Positions 1-6,536 are shown, numbered from the stretch's first letter. The stretch is 8,092 nucleotides of DNA from Salsipaludibacter sp038233055 (GCA_038233055.1 JBBSMS010000148.1:1-8092); one strand, 5' to 3'. Notes: generated by a model not told the origin, from the sequence alone. Numbers and translations are program-made.

Positions 1-1596
1 ACCATCGCCCACGGTGCCGTGGCACCGGACGTGCTCGACCCGGGCCCGGCGGACGTCGGCCTGTCGCCGGCCGAGGCGTTGGGCACGGCGTTGCGGGCGC
101 AGGGCCAGTTGGCCTCCGGGCGGCCCGGGCTCGCAGCCGGGTTGGACGTCGAGGGCACCATCCCCGGCCGGGACCTGGGTGGGTTGGACTGGCGCGACAG
201 CGTCGCGGTCACCATCGATGACGATCGCTCGCGCGACCTCGACGACGCCCTGTCTGCCGGCTGGGACGGCTCGCCGGACTCGCCGGTCGACCTGTTCGTG
301 CACATCGCGGACCCGGCCGGCGTCGTGGGCATCGGGTCCGCGGCCGACCGCTACGCCCTGACGATGGGCACCACGACCTACCTCGCGGTCGGCGGCAACG
401 CCCCGATGCTGGACCCGGCCCTGTCCGAGGACCTCGTCAGCCTCCTGCCCGGCCAGGAGCGTGGGGCCCTGACGGTGTCCTGCCAGGTGTCGCCGGACGG
501 AGGCCTGTCGGACGTCGCCGTGGCGCTGAGCGTGATCCGCAGCACCGCCCGGCTGTCCTATGCCGCGGTCGACGCCTTCCTCGACGAACTCGACCAACGC
601 CACCTGCTGGTCGGCGCCCACGGGACCTCGGGTGCCAGCGAGGAACACCTTGAACCGGTGTCTGCCACGGTCGCCGCGCTGGCCGAGGCGGCCCGCCGCC
701 TGGGCGTCGAACGCGACGCACGCGACACCATGGAGTCGCTGTTCGAGCCCGCCCGGTTGGAGGCCGCGATCGTCGACGGCAAGATCCGGGCGATCCCGGC
801 CGACCCGCACCCGGTCGCGCAGCAGGTCGTCGAGCGCCTGATGGTGGCCGCCAACGAGTCGGTCGCGGACTGGGCGGTCGAGCACGACGTGCCGCTGCTG
901 TTCCGCAGCCACCTGGGGTTCGACCCCGAGCGCACCGGGCGACTGTTGGTCGCGGCCGCTGCCGCGGGCGTCGAGTTGCCCGAACCGCTGCGACCGGCCG
1001 ACGTGCTGGACGCCGTCGCCCGCCTGCGGGCGGCCGACCGCCGGGCCGACGCCGACCTGCTGGCCACCGCCGCCGCCGGCGCGGTCGCGCGGGCCCACAC
1101 GGCGGCCGAGCCGTCCGGGCACTCCGGGCTTGCCGCGGCCGCCTACACCCAGTTCACCTCGCCGATCCGGCGCGCCACCGACCTGGTCGTGCATCGCCAG
1201 ATCCGCGCCGCACTGGCCGAGGAACCGTTGCCCTACGACCGCGAACGGCTGGCGGCGCTGGCTGGCTGGCTCGACGCGCGGGCCGGCGCAGCCGGCCATG
1301 CCCAGGCCCTCGAGCGCAACGCCCTGTGGTCGGTGCTGCTGGCACGGGGCGCGGTCACGTGGCCGGCAACGGCGGTCGTCACCGGGTTGTCCTCGAACGG
1401 CGCCCGGGTCCGCCTCCCGGCTGCCGGGGTGTCGGGGATGGTGCCTGCCAACCGCTTCGACGGCGACCAGCGGAGCCTGTCCGTGGCCACCGACGGCACC
1501 GAGACCACCGACGGCGCCATCCGCCTCGGCCAACGGCTCTCCGTGCGCCTGGACCGACTCGACGCGCTGGGTCGTCCCGACTTCCGGCCGGCCTGA
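1..1596 (+). CDS. RNase II/R-family exoribonuclease (RNB domain), 5' end outside window
   Basis: This encodes a hydrolytic 3'-to-5' exoribonuclease of the RNB (RNase II/RNase R) family, a cytoplasmic RNA-degrading enzyme. Numbered from the GTG at 19, the catalytic motif TIDDDRSRDLDDAL is at about residues 65-78. It keeps the four aspartates that bind metal in RNase II (D67, D73, D75, D76), followed by the conserved HIADP. The second RNB signature, FTSPIRRATDLVVHR, is at about 379-393. The C-terminus (about 446-520) looks like an S1-type OB fold. The frame is open to base 1 and the GTG at 19 has no ribosome binding site, so the true start is probably upstream. Only about 65 residues precede the catalytic motif here, so cold-shock domains, if present, lie outside the window. 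The stop overlaps the start of the downstream transporter gene. The family call is secure; RNase R versus RNase II cannot be decided from this part. Confidence 0.9.
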   Translation, partial: TIAHGAVAPDVLDPGPADVGLSPAEALGTALRAQGQLASGRPGLAAGLDVEGTIPGRDLGGLDWRDSVAVTIDDDRSRDLDDALSAGWDGSPDSPVDLFVHIADPAGVVGIGSAADRYALTMGTTTYLAVGGNAPMLDPALSEDLVSLLPGQERGALTVSCQVSPDGGLSDVAVALSVIRSTARLSYAAVDAFLDELDQRHLLVGAHGTSGASEEHLEPVSATVAALAEAARRLGVERDARDTMESLFEPARLEAAIVDGKIRAIPADPHPVAQQVVERLMVAANESVADWAVEHDVPLLFRSHLGFDPERTGRLLVAAAAAGVELPEPLRPADVLDAVARLRAADRRADADLLATAAAGAVARAHTAAEPSGHSGLAAAAYTQFTSPIRRATDLVVHRQIRAALAEEPLPYDRERLAALAGWLDARAGAAGHAQALERNALWSVLLARGAVTWPATAVVTGLSSNGARVRLPAAGVSGMVPANRFDGDQRSLSVATDGTETTDGAIRLGQRLSVRLDRLDALGRPDFRPA

Positions 1597-2585
1597 TGGC
1601 CACGGACCGGGCCGCGCCGGCGGGCGCACCGGTCCGGCGTGGTCGGACCGGCGTCGGGGCACCTGCGGGTCCACCCGGCGAACCCGGCGCGTCGGCCGGA
1701 TCCCCGGGCGGCCGTGATCGCGGGCTGGTGTACGGGCTTGTGGCCTACGGGTTGTGGGGCCTGTTCCCGCTCTACTGGAAGGCCCTGGACTCTCAGCAGG
1801 CCGACGAGGTGCTGGCCCATCGGATCGTGTGGTCGCTGGTCTTCTGCGTGGTGGTGCTGGCCGTGACCGGTCGGCTGGCCGGTGCGCTGAGGCCGGGCTG
1901 GCATGAGGCCCGGCTGCTGGCCGTCGCCGCCGCCCTGATCACGGTCAACTGGTACCTGTTCATCTGGGCCACCAGCAGCGGCCACGTCGTCGACGCGAGC
2001 CTCGGCTACTTCGTGAACCCGCTTGTGACGGTGGTGCTGGGCGTCGTGGTGCGGGGCGAATCGCTGCGCCGCCTGCAATGGATCGCGGTCGGGACCGCGA
2101 CCGTCGGCGTGGTGCTGCTGACCGTGTTGAGCGGACGCCTGCCGTGGCTCGCGCTGGTGCTGGCCGGGACCTTCGCGACCTACGGGCTCGTGAAGTCGTC
2201 GGTGCGGGTCCCGGCGCTGGAGGGCCTGGCGATCGAGACCGCGTTCGTTGCCCTGCCGGCCGCCGCCTGGCTGGTGGTGGTCGGGGCGGACGGCGCGCTC
2301 GCCACCGGGCCGACGTCGACCGCGCTGCTGGCGGTCGGGGCAGGACCCGTGACCGCCATTCCCCTGCTGCTGTTCGCCGGCGCCGCCCGGCGCCTGCCCC
2401 TGTCGGTGGTCGGCTTCCTGCAGTACCTCGCGCCGATCCTGCAGTTCCTGGTCGGGGTGGTGCTGCTGGGCGAGGACTTCGGGCCCGCCCGGGTGGTCGG
2501 CTTCGTGGTGATCTGGGTGGCGCTGGTGGTGTTCGTCGTGGACCAGGCCCGACAGCGCCGGCGAGTCGTCGCGGTGGTGGTCTGA
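1596..2585 (+). CDS. rarD: RarD-like EamA-family transporter (DMT superfamily)
   Basis: This is a 329-residue inner-membrane protein of the drug/metabolite transporter superfamily, closest by motif to E. coli RarD. Shared stretches include YGLWGLFPLYWK (about 51-62), DEVLAHRIVWS (70-80), NWYLFIW (118-124), SLGYFVNPLV (135-144) and, near the C-terminus, GFLQYLAPILQFL and FVVIWVALVVFVVD. About ten hydrophobic segments form the two EamA repeats. RarD was named from a chloramphenicol-sensitivity context; its physiological substrate is not established. The ATG at 1596 overlaps the TGA of the exoribonuclease gene (TGATG) without a clear ribosome binding site, which suggests translational coupling. 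About 43 Gly/Ala/Pro-rich residues precede the first membrane segment, more than is usual for RarD. The alternative GTG starts at 1728 and 1740 also lack a ribosome binding site. Confidence 0.88.
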   Translation: MATDRAAPAGAPVRRGRTGVGAPAGPPGEPGASAGSPGGRDRGLVYGLVAYGLWGLFPLYWKALDSQQADEVLAHRIVWSLVFCVVVLAVTGRLAGALRPGWHEARLLAVAAALITVNWYLFIWATSSGHVVDASLGYFVNPLVTVVLGVVVRGESLRRLQWIAVGTATVGVVLLTVLSGRLPWLALVLAGTFATYGLVKSSVRVPALEGLAIETAFVALPAAAWLVVVGADGALATGPTSTALLAVGAGPVTAIPLLLFAGAARRLPLSVVGFLQYLAPILQFLVGVVLLGEDFGPARVVGFVVIWVALVVFVVDQARQRRRVVAVVV

Positions 2586-2619
2586 CCACGTCGGGCCGAT
2601 GACCCGGGCGCCGGGCGCG

Positions 2620-3441
2620 TCAGTGGCGGTGTGCCCGGCGGTGCACGTGCGGGTCCCCGATGACCACGGTGCCGTCGGCGGTGGTGAAGGTCGCGGCGCC
2701 GTACGCGGCGGCGAGGTGGTCGTGGGTCAGGACGTCGTCCGGGGGCCCGGAGGCCACCACCCGCGTGGCCAGCAGGATGACGTGGTCGGCGTTGGCCGCG
2801 TCGGCGATGTCGTGGGTCGTCAGGACCACCGTCCGGCCGGCCGCGACCTCGTCGTCGACCGTTGCGCGGACGGCGTCGAGGCTGGGTGCGTCGAGTCCGG
2901 TCACCGGCTCGTCGAGCAACAGCAGGTCCGCCTGCTGGGCCAGGCCCTGGGCCACGGACACCCGTTGCCGCTGGCCCCCGGAGAGTTCGACGACCTGGCG
3001 CCCGGCCAGGTCCGCGATGCCCATGCGGTCCATGGCGTCGGCCACCGCCGCCCGGTCCCGGGGACCCATGCGGCCGAGCAGGCCGACGTGCGGGTAGCGG
3101 CCCATCGTCACAACCTCGCGCACGGTCAGCGGCAGGCCTTCGTTGATGTGGGTCGCCTGCAGGACGTGGGCGACGTCGCGACGACGACGGCCCGGCGGCG
3201 CCCCCAGCACGGTCAGCCGACCGGCGGTCGGATCGGCGAGGTGGCCAAGCAGGCGCAGCAACGTCGTCTTGCCCGAGCCGTTGGGCCCGATCACGGCGGT
3301 CCGCGCCCCAGCGGGGATCCGGAAGTCGGCGCGGTCCAGGGCGAGGTGCTCGCCGTAGGTCGCCGTGACCCCCTCGGCCGTGGCCGCCACCGTCGCCGGG
3401 TCGTCGACGGGGACCGTGGGGCGGGCGGACTGGCTGGACAT
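2620..3441 (-). CDS. znuC: Zinc ABC transporter ATP-binding protein
   Basis: This is the 273-residue cytoplasmic ATPase of a zinc/manganese-type (cluster 9) ABC importer. All nucleotide-binding motifs are present: Walker A GPNGSGKTT (52-60), Q-loop Gln95, signature LSGGQ (153-157), Walker B LLLLDE (173-178) and the H-loop histidine at 210 (TTHD). The segment around NEGLPLTVREVVTMGRYPH (100-118) is typical of metal-importing members. The last ten residues are rich in histidine (265, 267, 271, 273), suggesting metal binding. The gene diverges from znuA-znuB across a shared Zur-box region, which identifies its partners. The ATG has no good ribosome binding site, but a TAGCAT -10-like element ends seven bases before it, so the mRNA may be leaderless. 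Its 3' end converges on rarD with a 34-bp gap. Zinc rather than manganese is inferred from the His-rich tail, the Zur box and the nearby Zur gene. Confidence 0.92.
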   Translation of the reverse strand: MSSQSARPTVPVDDPATVAATAEGVTATYGEHLALDRADFRIPAGARTAVIGPNGSGKTTLLRLLGHLADPTAGRLTVLGAPPGRRRRDVAHVLQATHINEGLPLTVREVVTMGRYPHVGLLGRMGPRDRAAVADAMDRMGIADLAGRQVVELSGGQRQRVSVAQGLAQQADLLLLDEPVTGLDAPSLDAVRATVDDEVAAGRTVVLTTHDIADAANADHVILLATRVVASGPPDDVLTHDHLAAAYGAATFTTADGTVVIGDPHVHRRAHRH

Positions 3442-3447
3442 GGCGCG

Positions 3448-3476
3448 ATGCTATCGCCGGTCCGCCAAGTCGGGAA
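3448..3476 (-). promoter_or_regulatory. Candidate leaderless promoter of znuC
   Basis: On the - strand a -10-like TAGCAT (3448-3453) lies 17 bp from a weak -35-like TTCCCG (3471-3476). Transcription would start at or next to the A of the znuC ATG at 3441. The -35 match is poor. An alternative -10 (CAAAAT, 3479-3484) would overlap the Zur box and give a leader of roughly 30 bases. Confidence 0.35.
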
Positions 3477-3481
3477 CCATT

Positions 3482-3510
3482 TTGGGAATGATTCTCAGAA
3501 GTGGTACCGT
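3482..3510 (+). promoter_or_regulatory. Predicted znuA-znuB promoter
   Basis: A -35-like TTGGGA (3482-3487) and a -10-like TACCGT (3505-3510) are separated by 17 bp and nearly enclose the Zur box. Transcription would start near 3517, giving a leader of about 42 bases that contains the znuA ribosome binding site. The hexamer matches are partial (4/6 and 3/6); the spacing and overlap with the operator are the main support. Confidence 0.5.
3483..3497. promoter_or_regulatory. Zur/Fur-type operator between znuC and znuA
   Basis: The 15-mer TGGGAATGATTCTCA is a 7-1-7 inverted repeat with six of seven arm pairs matching. It fits the general actinobacterial Zur/Fur form TGNNAATNATTNNCA and stands out as AT-rich in a GC-rich region. 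Some pairing continues outward (3480-3481 with 3499-3500). It sits 42 bp upstream of the znuC ATG and 62 bp upstream of the znuA GTG, within the predicted znuA promoter, so a bound repressor would block znuA directly and probably also znuC. The inference that the protein at 5509-6000 binds here rests on family and context. Confidence 0.85.
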
Positions 3511-3547
3511 TCAGGCGATCGCCGAACCCATCGACCAGCCGTCCCAC

Positions 3548-3551
3548 GGAG
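3548..3551 (+). promoter_or_regulatory. Ribosome binding site fixing the znuA start
   Basis: GGAG lies seven bases before the GTG at 3559. The next in-frame candidate, ATG 3583, has no such sequence, so the GTG is preferred. It also yields a full lipoprotein signal peptide with a basic N-region. Confidence 0.7.
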
Positions 3552-3558
3552 CCCGACC

Positions 3559-4566
3559 GTGCACCTGACCTTCCCGTCCCCGATGGTTGGCCGGGGTCGA
3601 CGCTCGCGCGTACACGTGGTGGCGGTGGCGGGGGTTGCGCTGGTCATGGGCGGCTGCGGGCCCTCGTCGCCGGCCACCGCCGACGGGCCGCGGCCAGGTG
3701 TGCAGGTGCTGGCCACCACCTCGATCCTCGGGGACCTCGTGTCCGACATCGTCGGCGATGCCGCCGAGGTGTCGGTACTGATGGACGGTGGCCAGGACCC
3801 ACACACGTTCCAGTTGTCGGCCCGCCAGGTGGCCGAGATCGCGTCGGTCGACCTGGTGGTGGCCAACGGCCTGGGGTTGGAGGCGGGCATCGCCCGTGCC
3901 CTGGACCAGGCCCGCGCGGACGGGATCCCGGTGCTCGCGGTGGGGGAGGCACTGGACCCACTCCCTGCTGGCGACCACGGCGACCACGCCGGGGAGGGCG
4001 ACGACGATGACCACGGCGACGATGACCACGGGCCGTTCGACCCCCACGTGTGGCTGGACGCGCGTCGGATGGCCCGGGCGCCGGCGGTGATCGCCGCGGC
4101 GCTGGCGGGCGTGGGCGAGGGGCCGTGGGAGGACGGGGCGACGGCGCTGGCCGCCGAACTGGTGGAACTGGACACCGAGGTCGCCGCCACGATGGCGACG
4201 GTGCCGCCGTCCTGCCGCCAGGTGGCCACCGACCACGGCGACCTGCGCTACTTCGGGGCCCGGTACGGGGTGGACATCCCCGTCACCGTCGTCCCGGGCA
4301 CCTCCACCGAGGCCGATCCCAGCGCGCGCGACCTCGCGGCCGGACTCGACGTGATCGCCGCGTCCGGGCTCCGGGTGCTGGTGGTGCCCGACACCGCCAG
4401 CCGACGCCTGGCGGACGCAGTGGCCGCAGACACCGACGGCGCGGTCACGGTCGTGGCGCTCCCCCTGACCGGCCTGGGCGGGCCGTCGGGGACCGCCGAC
4501 ACCTATCCGGACCTGTTGCGTACCGTTGCGACCGGGTTGGCCGCCGCGTTGGCGGACTGCTCGTGA
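3559..4566 (+). CDS. znuA: Zinc ABC transporter substrate-binding lipoprotein
   Basis: This 335-residue protein is the extracytoplasmic zinc-binding component (cluster A-I, ZnuA/TroA-like). A basic N-region (R12-R17) and hydrophobic core lead to a lipobox MGGC with Cys33, so it is probably lipid-anchored. The metal-ligand histidines are visible: His82 in DPHTF, His163 in FDPHVWLD and His226 in TDHGDLRYFGARYG. Between the first two is an acidic, histidine-rich loop (about 138-158, His140/143/152/157) like those of zinc-specific ZnuA proteins. The C-terminal region reads ALPLTGLGG where many relatives have an Asp-containing LDPLG, so the usual fourth acidic ligand appears absent. Cys219 and the penultimate Cys334 could form a disulfide comparable to that of E. 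coli ZnuA. znuB follows 58 bp downstream. The reading frame stays open far upstream of 3559, but that stretch is antisense to znuC and is not coding. Confidence 0.92.
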   Translation: MHLTFPSPMVGRGRRSRVHVVAVAGVALVMGGCGPSSPATADGPRPGVQVLATTSILGDLVSDIVGDAAEVSVLMDGGQDPHTFQLSARQVAEIASVDLVVANGLGLEAGIARALDQARADGIPVLAVGEALDPLPAGDHGDHAGEGDDDDHGDDDHGPFDPHVWLDARRMARAPAVIAAALAGVGEGPWEDGATALAAELVELDTEVAATMATVPPSCRQVATDHGDLRYFGARYGVDIPVTVVPGTSTEADPSARDLAAGLDVIAASGLRVLVVPDTASRRLADAVAADTDGAVTVVALPLTGLGGPSGTADTYPDLLRTVATGLAAALADCS

Positions 4567-4624
4567 AGGCGGCCCGACCCGGCGGGCGATCGGGAGGGAC
4601 CGCGACGGCGGGAGGGAGTCGACG

Positions 4625-5464
4625 ATGGAACTCGTGACGCCGTTCCTGGACCACGACTTCATGCTGCGGGCCCTGGCGGCCGGGCTGCTGACAGTGGTCA
4701 CCACCACCCTGGTGGGGACCTGGGTCGTGCTCCGCGGGCTGTCGTTCCTGGGCGATGCGCTGGCCCATGGGGTGCTCCCGGGGATCGCGGTGGCCGTGGT
4801 GCTGGGCGGCAGCGTGACCCTGGGGGCCGCGGTGTCCGGCGCGATCATGGTCGCCGGGATCGACGTGGTCCGGCGCCGCACGCGTTTGTCGGGAGACACC
4901 GGGATCGGGCTGCTCTTCGTCGGGATGCTCGCCCTGGGGGTCGCGATCATCTCACGAGGCGGCTCCTATGCCACCGACCTGTCGGGGATCCTGTTCGGCG
5001 ACGCGATCGCCGTGGACGGCACGGACATCGTGGTGACGCTGGTGGCGGCGATCGTGGTCGTCGTGGCGACCGTCGTGGGCTACCGCGCCTTCCTCGCACT
5101 GACCTTCAGCGAGGACCGGACCGCCGCGTTGGGACTGCGACCGGGCGTCGTCCACCTGGCGATGCTGGGCCTGGTCGGCCTGGCCGTCGTGGCGTCGTTC
5201 CGCACGGTCGGCACCCTGCTCGTGTTCGCCCTGCTGGTTGCGCCGCCCGCCACGGCCTCGCTGGTGTCACGGCGCGTGCCCGTGATGATGGCCACCGGCA
5301 CCGTCGTCGGCATGGTCGCGGTGGTGGCCGGCCTGCTGGCGTCCTACCACGGAGGGGTGGCGGCGTCACCGGCCATCGCCGTCATCAGCGTGGGGTTGTT
5401 CTTCGTGGTCCTGGCGGGGCGCGAGGTGGCGGTCGGCGTGCGCCGGTCCGCGGCCACGGGCTGA
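4625..5464 (+). CDS. znuB: Zinc ABC transporter permease (ABC-3 family)
   Basis: This 279-residue polytopic membrane protein is the permease of the zinc importer. It has about eight hydrophobic segments and ABC-3 landmarks: LRGLSFLGDALAHGVLPG near the first loop, LSGDTGIGLLFVGMLALG in the middle, SYATDLSGILFGD before the central segments, and FRTVGTLLVFALLVAPPATA toward the end. The length matches the family. ATG 4625 has a strong ribosome binding site (GGAGGGAG, 4611-4618) six bases away. It is the second gene after znuA and most likely co-transcribed with it from the Zur-controlled promoter, pairing with the divergently encoded ZnuC. Its 3' end converges on zur with a 44-bp gap in which I see no convincing terminator. 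Confidence 0.92.
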   Translation: MELVTPFLDHDFMLRALAAGLLTVVTTTLVGTWVVLRGLSFLGDALAHGVLPGIAVAVVLGGSVTLGAAVSGAIMVAGIDVVRRRTRLSGDTGIGLLFVGMLALGVAIISRGGSYATDLSGILFGDAIAVDGTDIVVTLVAAIVVVVATVVGYRAFLALTFSEDRTAALGLRPGVVHLAMLGLVGLAVVASFRTVGTLLVFALLVAPPATASLVSRRVPVMMATGTVVGMVAVVAGLLASYHGGVAASPAIAVISVGLFFVVLAGREVAVGVRRSAATG

Positions 5465-5508
5465 CCGGTCGAACGGTACGCACCCACCCGAGGGGCGGCG
5501 CGACGTCG

Positions 5509-6000
5509 TCAGGTGGTGGCGCAGTCCTCGCAGGTGCCCACCATCTCGAGGTTGTGGGCCTGCACCCGGAAGCCACTGGTCCGGCTGGCCTGCGTGGCGG
5601 CCCGGGTCAGGGCGCGCTCGACGTCGTCGGACAGGGTGAGGTCGGCAACGCGCCCACAGTCGCGACAGATCAGGTGGTGGTGGTGGCCGGACAGTTCCTC
5701 CGACAGTTCGTACCGGGTGTCGTCCACCGCCACCACTCGGTGCACGACACCGCACTGGTCGAGGATGGCGAGGTTGCGGTACAGCGACGAGGTCGACGAG
5801 TCGCTGCCACCCGCGAGGAGTTCGGAGATCGTGGCCGGTCCGTCGAGGTCGAGGAGTTGCTTGACCAGTGCGCGACGACCTCGCGTGTAGCGCTGGCGGG
5901 TCTGTCGCAGCCGCGCCGCCGACACCTCGTGGATGCGGTCGGCCTCCAACGGCTCGTCCGCGTGATCGTGCACTGTGCCGTTGCGTGCGCCGGCACTCAT
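5509..6000 (-). CDS. zur: Fur-family transcriptional regulator, probably zinc-responsive Zur
   Basis: This is a 163-residue Fur-superfamily DNA-binding repressor. The N-terminal winged helix spans about 38-95, with RYTRGRRALVKQLL and the recognition-helix region SSLYRNLAILDQCGVVHRV. The dimerisation half begins at HHHHLICRDCG (106-116). Two CxxC pairs, Cys112/Cys115 and Cys157/Cys160, form the expected structural zinc site. Cys83 and His87, plus the HHHH cluster, are candidates for the sensory site. Position next to znuAB and a Zur-type box between znuC and znuA favour Zur over Fur, Mur or Nur. About 35 extra N-terminal residues precede the winged helix. ATG 6000 lacks a clear ribosome binding site and an internal GTG at 5973 is possible. 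No TGNNAATNATTNNCA-like site is seen upstream, so autoregulation through the same box is not evident. Confidence 0.88.
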   Translation of the reverse strand: MSAGARNGTVHDHADEPLEADRIHEVSAARLRQTRQRYTRGRRALVKQLLDLDGPATISELLAGGSDSSTSSLYRNLAILDQCGVVHRVVAVDDTRYELSEELSGHHHHLICRDCGRVADLTLSDDVERALTRAATQASRTSGFRVQAHNLEMVGTCEDCATT

Positions 6001-6041
6001 GGTCGCAACGGTCGTGGTGGACGATGGTCCACGATGCGACC
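6001..6041. repeat. Dyad-symmetry element immediately upstream of zur
   Basis: GGTCGCA (6001-6007) is the reverse complement of TGCGACC (6035-6041), and inside it GTGGAC (6017-6022) and GTCCAC (6027-6032) form a 6-bp stem with a four-base loop. GGTCG (6010-6014) can alternatively pair with CGACC (6037-6041). It directly abuts the zur start codon, so it could be an operator, a leader hairpin that affects translation, or chance structure. Confidence 0.4.
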
Positions 6042-6069
6042 GGGCCGGTGGGTTCCGTGAGGAGGGGTC

Positions 6070-6243
6070 ATGGCGGGCACCGTAGCGACGAGCACGTCGG
6101 CGGACGGCCCCGTGGGCGGCGTTGGCGCGGGCGCGGGGCCACGGCGCCCGACCGCCCGCGCCGCCGCAGGCACACGACTGGCGCGCCCGGCCGCCCTCGA
6201 TCGGCCGCGGCAGCTCCGGACGGATTCGTGTGACGCGGGCTAG
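6070..6243 (+). CDS. Doubtful small ORF with strong ribosome binding site, divergent from zur
   Basis: This is a 57-codon ORF. Its ATG follows a purine-rich GAGGAGGGG (6059-6067) ending two bases before the start, one of the best ribosome binding sites in the window. The product would be soluble, rich in Ala, Gly, Arg and Pro, with one Cys near the C-terminus and no recognisable domain, signal peptide or membrane segment. About nine of 57 codons end in A or T, a weaker third-position bias than in the clear genes here. It fills most of the gap between zur and the helix-turn-helix gene and overlaps the latter's 3' end by four bases. I do not recognise it. It may be chance; no function is proposed. 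Confidence 0.22.
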   Translation: MAGTVATSTSADGPVGGVGAGAGPRRPTARAAAGTRLARPAALDRPRQLRTDSCDAG

Positions 6244-6476
6244 GCCTCGCCGTCGCCCTGGCCGGCCGTCGTGGGATACAGGTGCTCGAGGTCACCGGGC
6301 TGGATGCGAGCCGCGTTGATGAACGCGTCGACCTCATCGGCCTGCAGCCGTATGACCCGTCCGAACTTGTAGGCGGGGATCTGGCCGTCGTCGATGAGCC
6401 GGTAGACGGTGCGGGTGGTGAGTCCCAGTCGGCTGGCGGCTTCCTTGGTGCTGAGCCACTCGATGTCGTCTGGCAT
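6240..6476 (-). CDS. Small helix-turn-helix (excisionase/MerR-type) DNA-binding protein
   Basis: This 78-residue protein is almost entirely one winged helix-turn-helix domain of the HTH_17/excisionase type. The segment WLSTKEAASRLGLTTRTVYR (7-26) is the helix-turn-helix, followed by LIDDGQIPAYKFGRVIRL (27-44) as the wing and a helix DEVDAFINAARI. The ending QPGDLEHLYP (59-68) resembles, from memory, a conserved group of small actinobacterial DNA-binding proteins, which argues against a phage Xis; no integrase or attachment site is nearby. Target genes are unknown. ATG 6476 is chosen because AGGAG lies six bases upstream; starting at 6497 would add seven residues and overlap that site. A promoter about 120 bases upstream and a set of phased palindromes suggest regulated expression. 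Confidence 0.8.
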   Translation of the reverse strand: MPDDIEWLSTKEAASRLGLTTRTVYRLIDDGQIPAYKFGRVIRLQADEVDAFINAARIQPGDLEHLYPTTAGQGDGEA

Positions 6477-6482
6477 GTGCTG

Positions 6483-6487
6483 CTCCT
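6483..6487 (-). promoter_or_regulatory. Ribosome binding site fixing the helix-turn-helix gene start
   Basis: On the - strand AGGAG lies six bases before the ATG at 6476. It falls inside the longer frame that starts at 6497, which makes the shorter 78-residue product the better choice. Confidence 0.65.
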
Positions 6488-6519
6488 GTCGGGTCATGGA
6501 CCGGGCTGGTCATCGCAGT

Positions 6520-6536
6520 CCGTGCGTGGGGCACGG
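6520..6536 (-). other. Leader hairpin upstream of the helix-turn-helix gene
   Basis: CCGTGC (6520-6525) and GCACGG (6531-6536) form a perfect 6-bp GC-rich stem with a five-base loop, in the predicted 5' leader 33 bases before the ribosome binding site. There is no U-tract, so it is not an obvious intrinsic terminator. Confidence 0.3.

Noticed and set aside
1233..2078. 281-codon - strand frame across the exoribonuclease/rarD junction
   Set aside because: It is antisense to the RNB 3' region and the RarD N-terminal half, both of which have clear family motifs.
2586..2619. Possible bidirectional terminator between rarD and znuC
   Set aside because: CCCGG (2603-2607) and CCGGG (2611-2615) could form a short stem, but the loop is only three bases and there is no U-tract on either strand.
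2180..3547. 455-codon - strand frame overlapping rarD antisense and znuC in another frame
   Set aside because: It overlaps znuC, which has every ABC ATPase motif, on the same strand in a different frame; the translation is Arg/Pro/Gly-rich without domains.
3511..4950. 479-codon open frame on the - strand across znuA and the start of znuB
   Set aside because: It is antisense to two well-supported genes; the product is low-complexity Arg/Gly/His/Val-rich with no domain. Long antisense frames are expected at this GC content.
5465..5508. Possible terminator between znuB and zur
   Set aside because: Only interrupted C-run/G-run pairing with a two-base loop is seen; not a credible hairpin.
6240..6476. 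Phage excisionase suggesting an integrated element
   Set aside because: The fold is excisionase-like, but there is no integrase, attachment-site repeat or tRNA nearby, and the C-terminal EHLYP-type ending recalls a chromosomal actinobacterial family.
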